64,000 bases of DNA, from NCBI GenBank assembly GCA_002722955.1, contig PBMZ01000040.1, positions 1-64,000 on the forward strand, read 5' to 3'. This DNA comes from Planctomycetaceae bacterium (GTDB lineage Bacteria; Planctomycetota; Planctomycetia; Planctomycetales; Planctomycetaceae). Made by a program: the position numbers and the translations under genes. The first letter of the stretch is position 1. Each line of letters begins with the position of its first letter. Positions 17,890 through 26,630 of the stretch are shown in pieces. Under the pieces are notes generated by a model that worked only from the letters and a program-made list of their open reading frames with translations, ran no database searches and was not told the DNA's origin.

Positions 17890-18927
17890 CTAGGCTCGAT
17901 CGCCCTCTGGTCGATTGGGTCGGTCGCCATCTCCGGGACCTCGGTCGCCAGGACCACGGTCACCATCGCGAGGACCAGGTCCTCGGCCACCATCTCGAGC
18001 ATCCGAGTCACCACCAGGACTTCGGTGATCTCCACCAGGTGCATCGGGACCACGACGGTCTGAACCCGGGCCGCGACCAGGACCACCCGGTCCACGTCGC
18101 GCGTCTGGTCCACCACCAGGCCCGCCCGGTCCACGTCGGGCATCTGAACCACGGCTGGAGCTACCAGGCCCGCGTCGGTCACCATCACCGCGTCCGCCGC
18201 GGTCACCATCGCGACCACCACTGGAGCGTTGACGCATCATTTCTCGCAGACGATTTCGGAACTCTTCGCTCATATTGGGACCGCGATGACTTGGTCCACG
18301 TTGAGCACCAGGACCACGATCGCTCGGACCGCGGCCACTTGGACCACGTCGATCACTAGGGCCGTGGCCGGTTTTCGGATGAGAGTCGACTTTTGCGCCC
18401 GGCCCACCTTTGCCGCGACCGTGATGTCCGCCGTGGCCTTTACTTGGGCCGCGTCCGTGTCTGGCGCCTTTGCCTTTATGATGGCCTGTGCCACCGTGAC
18501 CTCGATGGCTGCTCTTGCCACGACTGTGACCCCGTCCGTGTCCGCCACGATGAGCGCCTTTACCGTATCCATGACCGCCGCGATGGGAGCTATGTCCTTT
18601 GCCTGGTCCACGACGACTCGGTCCACGTTGAGCCATTGGCGGGCCGATTCGACCAGAAACACGTCCAAATCGGGAACCCCCTGGAGGGCCGCTAGGTCGT
18701 CCGCCACCACGGCGTGCCATTGGAGGGCCACCATGACCAGGTCCACCCCGTCCTGGTCCGCGGCCGCGGTCGAATTTTACCAATTGAGCATCAACGCTAG
18801 CCTTGGCGTGATTGCTCGCACCTTTTTGTCTTTTCGGGCCTGCTTTTTCCGCCGTGGCCGTTGATGCAGACATCATCAATGCCACGGCTATGGAACTGGC
18901 CCAGAACGCTTTCATCCAGCTCATCAT
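17890..18927 (-). CDS. Secreted Gly/Arg/His-rich low-complexity protein
   Basis: About 345 residues from ATG 18927 (AAGGAA just upstream; a second ATG follows at once). A signal peptide (WMKAFWASSIAVALMMSAST, then ATAEKA) precedes a mature chain made almost wholly of Gly, Arg, Pro, His, Ser and Asp. Blocks include GHGKGHSSHRGGHG-like His-rich stretches and later RGPSDRGPG repeats. A short ordered patch, EEFRNRLREMMRQR, sits in the middle. The composition suggests metal or polyanion binding, or a disordered cell-wall component. It is transcribed divergently from an ECF-type sigma gene 200 bases away, which could control it. Confidence 0.75.
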   Translation of the reverse strand: MMSWMKAFWASSIAVALMMSASTATAEKAGPKRQKGASNHAKASVDAQLVKFDRGRGPGRGGPGHGGPPMARRGGGRPSGPPGGSRFGRVSGRIGPPMAQRGPSRRGPGKGHSSHRGGHGYGKGAHRGGHGRGHSRGKSSHRGHGGTGHHKGKGARHGRGPSKGHGGHHGRGKGGPGAKVDSHPKTGHGPSDRRGPSGRGPSDRGPGAQRGPSHRGPNMSEEFRNRLREMMRQRSSGGRDGDRGGRGDGDRRGPGSSSRGSDARRGPGGPGGGPDARRGPGGPGRGPGSDRRGPDAPGGDHRSPGGDSDARDGGRGPGPRDGDRGPGDRGPGDGDRPNRPEGDRA

Positions 18928-19129
18928 GTTCCTTTCCCGCTTGTGATCAAATTGGTTGTGCCAATAGTACAGATACGTTGGCATTCGTGATCGTACACCG
19001 CAAACTCCCAGTTTCTAGCAATTTGCTAGCGGCGTCGAGGCCGAAATGCGTTACACTTACAAGGTGAAATGCGCAAGGCGAATTGCGAGAATGAACAGTT
19101 AGCCGCAAGTGTGGCTTGGCGAGAAAATC
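18928..19129. promoter_or_regulatory. Divergent promoter region between the Gly/Arg/His-rich gene and the sigma factor gene
   Basis: This 202-base divergent gap must contain the promoters of both genes. TTGTGCC...TACAGATACG around 18955-18975 and TTACAAGGTG near 19056 are seen, but no promoter matches well enough to be assigned. Confidence 0.4.
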
Positions 19130-19759
19130 ATGTCCGAAGTCCTCGAGAAAAAAGTACTGGATCGTCTCAGTAGTGATGGCGAGCAGGTCGTTGCCGAGCT
19201 CTTTACGAAGCACGACAACCAGTTTCGAAGACTGCTTGAGTTTCGAATGGACCGCCGTCTCTACGGTCGCGTCGACTCCTCGGACATCTTGCAAGAGGCC
19301 TATTTGGACGCGGTCAATCGCATCGATCACTACCTTGGTGATCTGACGGTTTCGGTCTTCGTATGGCTTCGAGGCATCGTCAATCAGACCTTGATCAACG
19401 TGCATCGTCGGCACCTGGGCGTTCAGGCTCGCGATGCCGGCAGGGAAGAAAACCTTCGCAAAGGCGGACCGCACACAACGTCTGATTCGTTGGCCGCCCA
19501 CTTGGTGGGACACCTGACTTCTCCCAGCCAAGCCGCGATCAAAGCCGAGATGACGATGCGGCTCGAAGAGGCTCTTGACGGCATGGACCAGATCGATCGC
19601 GAAGTCCTGATTCTGCGCCACTTCGAGGAACTCACCAACAACGAAGTCGCCGAGGTGCTTGGCCTTCAAAAGGCAGCGGCAAGTAATCGCTACGTTCGCG
19701 CCCTCGCTCGATTGAAGAAGATTCTCGAATCGATTCCTGGGTTTCTGAGCGGGGAGTGA
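19130..19759 (+). CDS. ECF-type RNA polymerase sigma factor, Planctomycetaceae subfamily
   Basis: About 209 residues from ATG 19130. Region 2 is visible as LFTKHDNQFRRLLEFRMDRR...DSSDILQEAYLDAVNRI, and a YLGDLTVSVFVWLRGIVNQTL segment follows. RRHLGVQARDAGREE is characteristic of the planctomycete sigma-70 subfamily. Region 4 is LDGMDQIDREVLILRHFEEL plus the recognition helix NNEVAEVLGLQKAAASNRYV. No anti-sigma factor is adjacent. The stop overlaps a GTG of the lipoprotein gene downstream, so the two may be cotranscribed. Confidence 0.9.
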   Translation: MSEVLEKKVLDRLSSDGEQVVAELFTKHDNQFRRLLEFRMDRRLYGRVDSSDILQEAYLDAVNRIDHYLGDLTVSVFVWLRGIVNQTLINVHRRHLGVQARDAGREENLRKGGPHTTSDSLAAHLVGHLTSPSQAAIKAEMTMRLEEALDGMDQIDREVLILRHFEELTNNEVAEVLGLQKAAASNRYVRALARLKKILESIPGFLSGE

Positions 19760-19767
19760 GTGGCAAG

Positions 19768-20763
19768 ATGCAGCCCAAAGCTCTTTTCACGCTCTTGCTT
19801 GTTACCTTCCTTAGTGCTTCTTGTATTGGTCAACGTAACACGAGGCTGCTGCGAGAGTCCGCTCCGCTTAATATACCGGATGAGCTATTCGGCTCCTTCG
19901 ACGCTGGGAAAAGCGAAGAGCTGTTGCAATATCTCTGCTGCAATCCGCGCTGGGAAGTCCGAGAAGAAGATGGGATTCGATTCGCCATTCGGCAGGAGAG
20001 CCTTGCTGGAAAGTTTGAAACCACCCGCGATGGCTTCTATAGCGAGATGACTTCGTCCGGAAATTATGCAACGACAACACAAGTCATTCTGTCATTTGAA
20101 AGACCGCTGCAAGATGCAGAAAGTATGACAACAAAGGCCAAGCTTCCAGCAACCTGTAAACGACTTCTCATTGCTGAACCGGACGGAATTACTGGATACA
20201 GCTCACATTTGGTTGTAGAAGGTAATGGCCTCTTTTTGCAAATCTTCGAATCAAGCCCTGAGGCACGTCGGCAGTTCACGATTCTAGCCTTAGAGGAGAT
20301 TGCGCGTGAGCTTACTACGGTTGGAACTTACATCGAAAAATTCTCAGTGCCAACCAGTATCCATACGGTCCAAAACAAGCAAGTTTTAGATGCATTTTAT
20401 CCCAAGGCCGCCTCAACTCGAAAATCTCTCGAAGTAACGGATGGGTTTCAATCCGGGATTTACTTCCTCTCGTCGAGCTTCAACCCACGTCGACCAGGAT
20501 TTGCTTTTGTACGAGTGTTTGACGATTCAGGAAATCGACTCTCAAGTGATTCTTTCGAACTCGCGTCAAAACGATTTGTTGGTTGGAGCGATTCTGATTC
20601 TGACTACTTTGAGTACGCAGTCGAATTCATGGTCGGGTTTAGTCCCAACACGGTTCCCAGGAATAAGCCATTCACGGCGCGTATCGAGGTGTGGCACAAC
20701 TCTAATGGCAGTGAAAAAATGGCGCTGACAACGACACAAACAGTCGAACGTTGGCAGAGGTGA
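19768..20763 (+). CDS. Putative lipoprotein behind the sigma factor gene
   Basis: About 331 residues from ATG 19768; a GTG at 19756 overlapping the sigma stop would add four residues. The signal ends in a lipobox (LLVTFLSASCIGQ, Cys near residue 19). The mature protein has mixed alpha/beta content with no recognised domain. FVRVFDDSGNRLSSDSFELASKRF and IEVWHNSNGSEKMAL suggest a beta-sandwich at the C-terminal end. The close coupling to an ECF sigma gene hints at a stress or envelope role, by inference. Confidence 0.65.
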   Translation: MQPKALFTLLLVTFLSASCIGQRNTRLLRESAPLNIPDELFGSFDAGKSEELLQYLCCNPRWEVREEDGIRFAIRQESLAGKFETTRDGFYSEMTSSGNYATTTQVILSFERPLQDAESMTTKAKLPATCKRLLIAEPDGITGYSSHLVVEGNGLFLQIFESSPEARRQFTILALEEIARELTTVGTYIEKFSVPTSIHTVQNKQVLDAFYPKAASTRKSLEVTDGFQSGIYFLSSSFNPRRPGFAFVRVFDDSGNRLSSDSFELASKRFVGWSDSDSDYFEYAVEFMVGFSPNTVPRNKPFTARIEVWHNSNGSEKMALTTTQTVERWQR

Positions 20764-21042
20764 ACCCCGCAGCTACCACTGATTCTGAAAAACAAGGCGA
20801 ACTGCGTAGACGAAGCCTTGAATATTTCTGGGATCCCAGTAAAATCGGTGCAGTTCTGCTCAACTACCCACATCTTGCGCGGGCAGACTCGGAAATCCTT
20901 TCTGGTTTTCGACTTATATCACCTCAATCAATCTCAATTCTCAACCGTAGGGTTTCCTAATCCTATTTGAACTGTTCGCACTTCCCGCTCTATTCGAGCG
21001 TTACGCTTAGCAACCCTTCCCTGCTCACTTCGAGGACCCACT

Positions 21043-21459
21043 ATGTCTCTTGCCGTCTTAGAACCCGAAATGGATATGGAATCACGGCAACCTGAACCGT
21101 TTGATTCGCCCGAGACTGAAGCAATCAATTCTCAAGCTGACAATCAAAGCCACGAAATCGTGCAGTTTTGCAAGATGCTCTCGGATCCGACACGACTGCG
21201 GATCATGCAGTACCTGGCCGAGAACAACGAGCTTCATGTGACGGCGCTTTGTGACTTGTTGCATCAGAGTCAACCGGCCGTGAGCCATCACTTGGCTTTG
21301 CTGAGATCCTCAGGCTTGATTGCCCCACGGCGTGATGGCAAGCACAACTTCTACTCCGCCCGCAAAGAACACATCGGCGGCGTTCTGGCCACATTGGCTG
21401 CTGCCATTGGGGAAGAGAAAACCAGCGACGAATCCGAACCGATGAAGTTCTTTGGCTAA
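21043..21459 (+). CDS. ArsR-family transcriptional regulator
   Basis: A 138-residue winged-helix protein. An acidic N-terminal extension of about 40 residues precedes the ArsR fold: FCKMLSDPTRLRIMQYLAEN, then the recognition region TALCDLLHQSQPAVSHHLALLRSSGL and the wing RRDGKHNFYSA. The metal-binding ELCVCDL cysteine motif is replaced by HVTALCDLL with a single Cys, so it may sense another signal. It is separated by one base from a truncated globin gene; a role in controlling that globin in response to oxygen, NO or redox is plausible. Confidence 0.88.
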   Translation: MSLAVLEPEMDMESRQPEPFDSPETEAINSQADNQSHEIVQFCKMLSDPTRLRIMQYLAENNELHVTALCDLLHQSQPAVSHHLALLRSSGLIAPRRDGKHNFYSARKEHIGGVLATLAAAIGEEKTSDESEPMKFFG

Positions 21460-21460
21460 G

Positions 21461-21826
21461 ATGACGGTTTACGAAGCCGCCGGTGAAGCAACCTTACGGG
21501 AAATTGTCGCTGACTTTTATCGTCAAGTTCCCGAAGACGAGATCCTTGGACCCATGTATCCGGCAGAGGCTCTCGCGGCTGCCGAGCAACGTTTGTGCGG
21601 CTTCATTATCTATCGGTTCGGTGGACCTCAAACATATATCGAGGAACGCGGTCACCCTCGATTGCGCATGCGGCACGCGGCCTTTCGGATTGATCAAGCC
21701 GCCCGAGATCGATGGGTCGAGCTGATGGATGCGGCCATCGCTCGGCAGGATCTAGCCGAAGAAATCGCGACGCCGATTCGCGAGTTTCTGCACGAGTCCG
21801 CGACATTCTTGATTAACGTGGGCTAG
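21461..21826 (+). CDS. Truncated hemoglobin, group II
   Basis: A 121-residue protein from ATG 21461, one base after the ArsR stop. Group II features are Phe-Tyr at 19-20 (B9-B10), a GG loop (FGGPQTYIEERGHPRLRMRH), proximal His 72 and Trp 85 (G8) in RDRWVELM. Such globins bind O2 or NO and act in detoxification or oxygen transfer in the cytoplasm. Cotranscription with the ArsR regulator is near certain from the spacing. Confidence 0.92.
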   Translation: MTVYEAAGEATLREIVADFYRQVPEDEILGPMYPAEALAAAEQRLCGFIIYRFGGPQTYIEERGHPRLRMRHAAFRIDQAARDRWVELMDAAIARQDLAEEIATPIREFLHESATFLINVG

Positions 21827-21902
21827 TGGCTGGGGCTTCCAGCCGCAGCCCAAACTACCGTCGGAAGTCTATATAAAAGCTGCGGCCAGAAGCCCCAGCC
21901 AC
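21826..21902. repeat. Intergenic palindrome between convergent genes
   Basis: GTGGCTGGGGCTTCCAGCCG at the left is mirrored by GCGGCCAGAAGCCCCAGCCAC-like sequence at the right, giving arms of about 23 bases. It fills the whole gap between the globin and the AmmeMemoRadiSam gene and probably serves as a bidirectional terminator. Confidence 0.65.
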
Positions 21903-21906
21903 GTGA

Positions 21907-24900
21907 TCACTGGAAGATCCTGCCCGCATACCCTACGACGCGATTGGTGTCACCAGTCACGTCGGCCGAGGTCGCGTAGCCAACCGTGCGCGATTGATGC
22001 AAACGGTTGAGCTTCTTGAGCGTCTTCAACACGATCACCGCGGGAATCATTCCGCACATGCTGATGTGATTGGACGAGCACACATTGAACAGAGCGTCAG
22101 GATCCAGTCGATCTAGTTCCTTCAGCGCCAATGCGTCCAATCGCCGCGTTTCTTCATCGTTGGCGTAATGATTCATGTCGCTCGAGATCAATAGCAGCGG
22201 CGGTTCATCCATTTCCTTGATGACTTCCGCCAACGCATCGGCAGCTTGCTCGCAGCGGTCTAAGTTACCACCGCCAAGTGCCAGGCCAACAACTTTGGTC
22301 TCGGGCGATAACCGATGAATGATCGGGAGTTCCACTTCGATACCGTGTTCTTGCTGATGCGCGGCGGCATCCATCTGCAAGCCAGGAATGCTGTCGGACA
22401 ACTGCTTAGCCAACGCATAGTCGCTGTCGACATTGCCGCCGGGAAGTTTCCAAACGTGGTGCGGAGCCACGGACCACTCGACACCGTTCGGTGTGTGCTT
22501 CGGGCCGATGCAAATGACCGACTTGGGAAACTTGATCCGCTTCAACACGTCGGCCGCCAACTGACCGGAGAACCGCCAACCAGCGTGTGGCACCATGGCT
22601 GCTTTGCAAGGTTCGACAGGAGCATCGCCAGCAAGCATGCGATCTAGCTCCGCGTTGATCTCGGCATCTGTGCCGGGATAGAATTTGCCAGCCACTCCAG
22701 GCGAGCGTTCGGATTCACCGCGCACGGCCTTTGGTACGGATGAACCAGCCAAGCGATTGCCGCTGGATTGAATGGCCATACTGTAAAGCGCCGAGAAATT
22801 CGGATCGGCAACCTGCGTGAGCTCGGCCGCCTCTTCGACCAGCTGTTCGGATGAGAGACTACGATCGAACAGCCAGCCTGTCTTGTTGTGTTCAATCACC
22901 AACACACATCGTGACTCAAGACCGTTCAAATCGGGCTCGGCAACAGTCCCGTGCATGGCCGAGTCGTACATGATCGAGATTTCAAGATCGAACTTCCCGC
23001 TCATCATGCCGCGCCGTCGAAGTGTGGCGGCCAGATCACTGCATAGCGAGAACAACGTCGATTGCAACGGCATTTGCTGTTTCAGATTCAACCGCGAAAG
23101 ATTGATATCGCGCGAGCTTCCTGGAGGCGTGACCACAACCGCCGCACCATTCACATTCGAATCCGAAACATTGGGGCAGTAATACATGGGCGTCGAACCC
23201 CGAATCACCGCCGCGATGGTGTCACGGCAGTATTGTTCGAGGGCTCGCATATCGGAGTCGACATAAAGCGGCGGCGCCAGTGGGAACTTGCCGTCGCCAT
23301 CAACCAATCCGCCACGAATGGCCTTGCCCGCAAAACGGAAGATCGTCGTATCGTCATCCTTCCAACTGGTTGGAGGCACGCCGGCTTTGATGCACACTTG
23401 TTGCAAGAACTGCTCGGTGTCCCAGCCCGCGTCAACGGGAACGCCGGGTAACAACAGTCCTCGGTTTTGACCTTTGATGAGCTGAAGTCCATGCGTGCCG
23501 ACTTGCACGGCGTTGATGCGATCTTCGCCGCGCTCGTTGATTTTCTCGGGTGCGAACAACAGCCAGACTTCCATGTCCAGGTGAGGCACCTCGCTGGGCG
23601 AGATTCTGGGAAACCGTGGATCGTTTGTAGCCGTCCGATGAGCGGCCTCGGCCAAGCACTTTTGCAGTGGCATGGTTTGCCCGAACGATCCACAACACGA
23701 CCGCAACCGACCCTTGCGCTTCAAACTGGTAAACACTCCTGAAACCGGCGCGTTGGCGATGCTGCTGAGATCCGGTGGAGTGGCTCGGCGGTCAAGCGTT
23801 GCCGCACCGATGTAATCGGCGGCGGCTTTGCGAATGAGTGATTCTTGATCGGACGTTAATTCGATGGAAGTTGGGGGAGCTGCTGTTGCTGTCGCCATCG
23901 GGCGAGCCTCCTTGTTTGCCGCTGCCGTTTGCGTCGGCACAGCTTTCGGTGCGGGTGCCGAAGGTTTCTGATTCAAAAACTGCAACGCCTGAGCGATGGC
24001 GTCGGCCGTGTTGTCTGCTTGTTGACCTTGTTGCGTCATGTTGTTGCCTGAAAGCGATCCGTTGAATTGCCGCATGTCGACTCGTTGTCGTTTTCTTCCC
24101 CAAGCGCCGGGCCGAGCCAAAAAACGCCCAGGCATCTCATGTTCACAGTGAACGCATCGATTGCCCTTCAACCCATAGCGGCCCAACTGATACCAGTCGC
24201 GTTCGATAACCAACTGTTTGCAGTTCGAGCAATAAGTGCTCTGCCGCGCCAGGTCGTTGACATTACCGACGTAGACGTGTTTGATGCCCGTGTTCAACGC
24301 GATGTCGCGTGCCGTAATCAGGGTCTCGTGCGGAGTGTTGCCGCGGTCTCTCATGCGAAAGTCCGGGTGAAACGCACTGAAATGAACGGGGACATCGTCG
24401 CCAACATTCTCGAGAACCCAGTCGCACATTTTTCGTAGCTCGCCCGGGTCGTCGTTGGCGTCTGGAATGATCAGGTTCGTGATTTCAAACCAAATATCTG
24501 TTTCGCGCTTGAGCCAAATCAGCGTCTCAAGAATTGGCTCGAGATGAGAGAGCGTGATCTTGTAATAGAACTCTTCAGTGAACGCCTTGAGATCCACGTT
24601 GGCAGCATCGATGAATTCGTAGAAAGGTCCTCGTGCTTCTGGCGTGATATAGCCCGCTGTCACTGCCACGTTTTTCACGCCGGCTTCACGGCAACTCTTG
24701 GCGGTTTCGATCGCGTACTCGGCCCACACAACGGGATCGTTGTACGTGTACGCGACGCTGTGACAGCCCAGTGACTTGGCGGCGCGAGCGATATCGTCGG
24801 GCATCGCCAGTTCGCTCAGCTTCTCGACCTCTCGCGACTTCGAGATGTCCCAGTTCTGACAGAACTTGCAACCCAAGTTGCAACCGGCCGTTCCAAAGGA

Positions 24901-25185
24901 AAGAACACTGGTTCCCGGGTAAAAGTGATTGAGCGGTTTCTTCTCGATGGGGTCGATGCAAAACCCGGTGCTGCGACCGAAGGTGGTCAGCATCATTTCG
25001 TTGTTCAAATTCTGCCGCACGAAGCAAAAGCCGCGATCGCCCTCTTTCATGGCACAAGCGCGTGGACAGAGGTCGCAGATGATCCGGTCACCGTCGCGGT
25101 GCCACCAGCCGCCTGGTTTGAGGAATCGTTCCTCGTCAGCGGTGGGCCGGTCTCTTGCCGGAAGAATCTCAAGTTGCTGATTCAT
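21907..25185 (-). CDS. AmmeMemoRadiSam fusion: radical SAM enzyme + AMMECR1 + Memo
   Basis: A 1092-residue protein combining three proteins that are often separate. Residues 37-54 hold Cys motifs (CDLCPRAC...C). The radical SAM cluster CNLGCKFC has Cys 102, 106 and 109, and residues 100-340 form the SAM barrel. A zinc-ribbon pair (CSNC...CVHC) follows near 320-345. After a Pro/Ala linker comes an AMMECR1 domain (GVFTSLKRKGRLRSCCGSFG, about residue 480 onward), then about 100 residues unassigned. The last 280 residues are Memo, with all metal-site residues: VPHAGW, QEHGIEVELP, SSDMNHY and ISMCGMIP. The joint reaction of this system is unknown. Fusion strongly suggests the three act together. 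Confidence 0.95.
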   Translation of the reverse strand: MNQQLEILPARDRPTADEERFLKPGGWWHRDGDRIICDLCPRACAMKEGDRGFCFVRQNLNNEMMLTTFGRSTGFCIDPIEKKPLNHFYPGTSVLSFGTAGCNLGCKFCQNWDISKSREVEKLSELAMPDDIARAAKSLGCHSVAYTYNDPVVWAEYAIETAKSCREAGVKNVAVTAGYITPEARGPFYEFIDAANVDLKAFTEEFYYKITLSHLEPILETLIWLKRETDIWFEITNLIIPDANDDPGELRKMCDWVLENVGDDVPVHFSAFHPDFRMRDRGNTPHETLITARDIALNTGIKHVYVGNVNDLARQSTYCSNCKQLVIERDWYQLGRYGLKGNRCVHCEHEMPGRFLARPGAWGRKRQRVDMRQFNGSLSGNNMTQQGQQADNTADAIAQALQFLNQKPSAPAPKAVPTQTAAANKEARPMATATAAPPTSIELTSDQESLIRKAAADYIGAATLDRRATPPDLSSIANAPVSGVFTSLKRKGRLRSCCGSFGQTMPLQKCLAEAAHRTATNDPRFPRISPSEVPHLDMEVWLLFAPEKINERGEDRINAVQVGTHGLQLIKGQNRGLLLPGVPVDAGWDTEQFLQQVCIKAGVPPTSWKDDDTTIFRFAGKAIRGGLVDGDGKFPLAPPLYVDSDMRALEQYCRDTIAAVIRGSTPMYYCPNVSDSNVNGAAVVVTPPGSSRDINLSRLNLKQQMPLQSTLFSLCSDLAATLRRRGMMSGKFDLEISIMYDSAMHGTVAEPDLNGLESRCVLVIEHNKTGWLFDRSLSSEQLVEEAAELTQVADPNFSALYSMAIQSSGNRLAGSSVPKAVRGESERSPGVAGKFYPGTDAEINAELDRMLAGDAPVEPCKAAMVPHAGWRFSGQLAADVLKRIKFPKSVICIGPKHTPNGVEWSVAPHHVWKLPGGNVDSDYALAKQLSDSIPGLQMDAAAHQQEHGIEVELPIIHRLSPETKVVGLALGGGNLDRCEQAADALAEVIKEMDEPPLLLISSDMNHYANDEETRRLDALALKELDRLDPDALFNVCSSNHISMCGMIPAVIVLKTLKKLNRLHQSRTVGYATSADVTGDTNRVVGYAGRIFQ

Positions 25186-25472
25186 CAGCGTGCCACCTCA
25201 ATGTTCACAAGTACTCCGTCGGGCCGAATTGTATGTTGCAACGCTGCGGAGTCGCAATGTGAATCTGAGGTGTGCTGTTGTTCGTTAGAAGCCCGGCTTT
25301 TCGGAAAAGCCGGGCTTCTTGTCGCCAAATCGTTCGGCTGTGAAAACACATTCATGGTGGAGTCAAGATTTGCCGATTTTATCGATTAGGCGCATCAGCC
25401 GACGAACCGACGCCTGCGCGCGGGCTAAAGCCCACACTCCGGTTTCACCATCATCAAACATAGAGAATCGCC
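25186..25472. other. Divergent intergenic region with hairpin
   Basis: This 287-base gap separates the divergent AmmeMemoRadiSam and ATPase genes. It contains the hairpin at 25287-25320 and a short GGGCTAAAGCCC palindrome near 25424. No gene is seen. Confidence 0.5.
25287..25320. repeat. GC-rich hairpin, terminator-like
   Basis: Arms AGAAGCCCGGCTTTT and AAAAGCCGGGCTTCT (15 bp, perfect) flank a CGG loop. The position between divergent starts argues against a simple terminator; it may block readthrough or be a repeat element. Confidence 0.6.
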
Positions 25473-26294
25473 ATGTACGAACAGTATTGGGGTTTGAGCA
25501 AGAATCCGTTTCTCTCGACGTTGGAACAAACCACGTTTCAGGCGACTGGGCCTCACGATGAAGCTTTGTCACGGCTTTTGTATTTGACGGAAAACCAGCG
25601 GCGTTTCGGGCTCTTGATTGGCCCAGCCGGAACCGGCAAATCGTCGCTTCTAAATACGCTGAACAAGCAGGTTGCTCGAGGCACTCATCAGTTGGCTTCG
25701 TTGGATACGGTCGGCTTAAGCAGCCACGAGTTGCTTTGGCAAGTCGCCGTGGCCTTGCACTTGGCACCGGCGGAATCTGTTTCTCGGTGGAACCTGTGGC
25801 GAATGATCGATGATCACGTCAGCGCGTTGGCTCAATCGGGAATCCATTGGGTGCTGCTGGTCGACCACTTGGAGCGAGCGGACGCCGATTGCTTGCCCTT
25901 GCTGGAACGATTGCTGCACCGATCACCGAGCTTGACCGTGATCGCCGCCGTCAGAACGAGCGGCCTGGCCGCGATCTCGCCCGTCCTGAGCGAACTGTCC
26001 GAGCTACGGATCGAGCTGACACCCTTGGATCGAACTCAAACCGCTGACTTTATCACAGGCCTGTTGGCGCAAGCCGGATGTCAGCGAGAAGTCTTTCTGC
26101 CATCCGCCGTCGATAGCATCTTTCGTCATTCCGTTGGAATACCGCGCGGCATTACGCGGCTTTGCGATCTCTCGTTGTTGGCGGGAATGAGCGAAGAGTG
26201 TCAGCAAATTGGCGAGGACATCGTCGAGTCTGCTGCTTACGAATTGCAATACCGCACACGTCCGGCCGCTGCTTTGAGTCCAGCGACGGTTTGA
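25473..26294 (+). CDS. ExeA/GspA-like AAA ATPase
   Basis: A 273-residue cytoplasmic ATPase. It begins MYEQYWGLSKNPF, the hallmark of ExeA-type proteins, and has a Walker A, GPAGTGKS, at 50-57. The Walker B strand reads HWVLLVDHLERAD; the usual catalytic Glu after Asp is His, so hydrolysis may be weak. A lid region (GIPRGITRLCDLSLLAGM) completes the AAA fold. It lacks the peptidoglycan-binding domain of full ExeA. Related ATPases serve type II/IV secretion or transposition. The pilin-like gene downstream is on the other strand. Confidence 0.85.
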   Translation: MYEQYWGLSKNPFLSTLEQTTFQATGPHDEALSRLLYLTENQRRFGLLIGPAGTGKSSLLNTLNKQVARGTHQLASLDTVGLSSHELLWQVAVALHLAPAESVSRWNLWRMIDDHVSALAQSGIHWVLLVDHLERADADCLPLLERLLHRSPSLTVIAAVRTSGLAAISPVLSELSELRIELTPLDRTQTADFITGLLAQAGCQREVFLPSAVDSIFRHSVGIPRGITRLCDLSLLAGMSEECQQIGEDIVESAAYELQYRTRPAAALSPATV

Positions 26295-26311
26295 ACGAGG
26301 AGAAATTAGTC

Positions 26312-26422
26312 ATTAGTTATTTGGGATTAGCATTTGTCATAGAGAGGACTTGTTGTGATTTGAAATCAAAATCTGAGATCTTCATCTCTTTCAATGACAA
26401 ATGCTAATCCCAAATAACTAAT
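26312..26422. repeat. Perfect 29-bp inverted repeat
   Basis: Arms at 26312-26340 (starts ATTAGTTATTTGGGATTAGC) and 26394-26422 are exact reverse complements. The 53-base AT-rich centre itself contains GATTTGAAATC and GAGATCTTCATCTC. It is unlike the GC-rich palindromes elsewhere in the window. Confidence 0.75.
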
Positions 26423-26460
26423 TCCTCCTCCTCTTCGCATCGCAGAACAAAGACTCCAAC

Positions 26461-26494
26461 AAAAAAGCCCCGACCAAAATGGCCGGGGCTTTTT
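26461..26494. terminator. Rho-independent terminator, bidirectional
   Basis: AAAAGCCCCG and CGGGGCTTTT arms with an ACCAAAATGG centre, A-tract on one side and T-tract on the other. It lies between the convergent ATPase and pilin-like genes and can serve both. Confidence 0.85.
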
Positions 26495-26630
26495 CGATGG
26501 CGCCGATTGTCAGTCGTGACGCATCAAAAGATTGCAGGCTAGCTCGACAGCGATGCGTAAGGTTCGGGTTGAGAGTTTTGGGTTCCAAGCTGGAGCCAGC
26601 CTGCTGTGAGGGGCAGGGTTTTGAGCCTCG

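Larger units (their letters stand above)
26295..26630. other. Intergenic region with palindrome and terminator
   Basis: No gene is supported. A perfect 29-bp inverted repeat (26312-26422) and a rho-independent terminator (26461-26494) occupy most of it. Confidence 0.6.

Noticed and set aside
17649-18864. Several long ORFs overlapping the Gly/Arg/His-rich gene on both strands
   Set aside because: The repetitive GC-rich sequence leaves all frames open. Only the minus-strand frame with a signal peptide and ribosome binding site is credible.
20751-20960. 69-residue ORF between the lipoprotein and ArsR genes
   Set aside because: It overlaps the lipoprotein end, has no clear start signal and no recognisable features.
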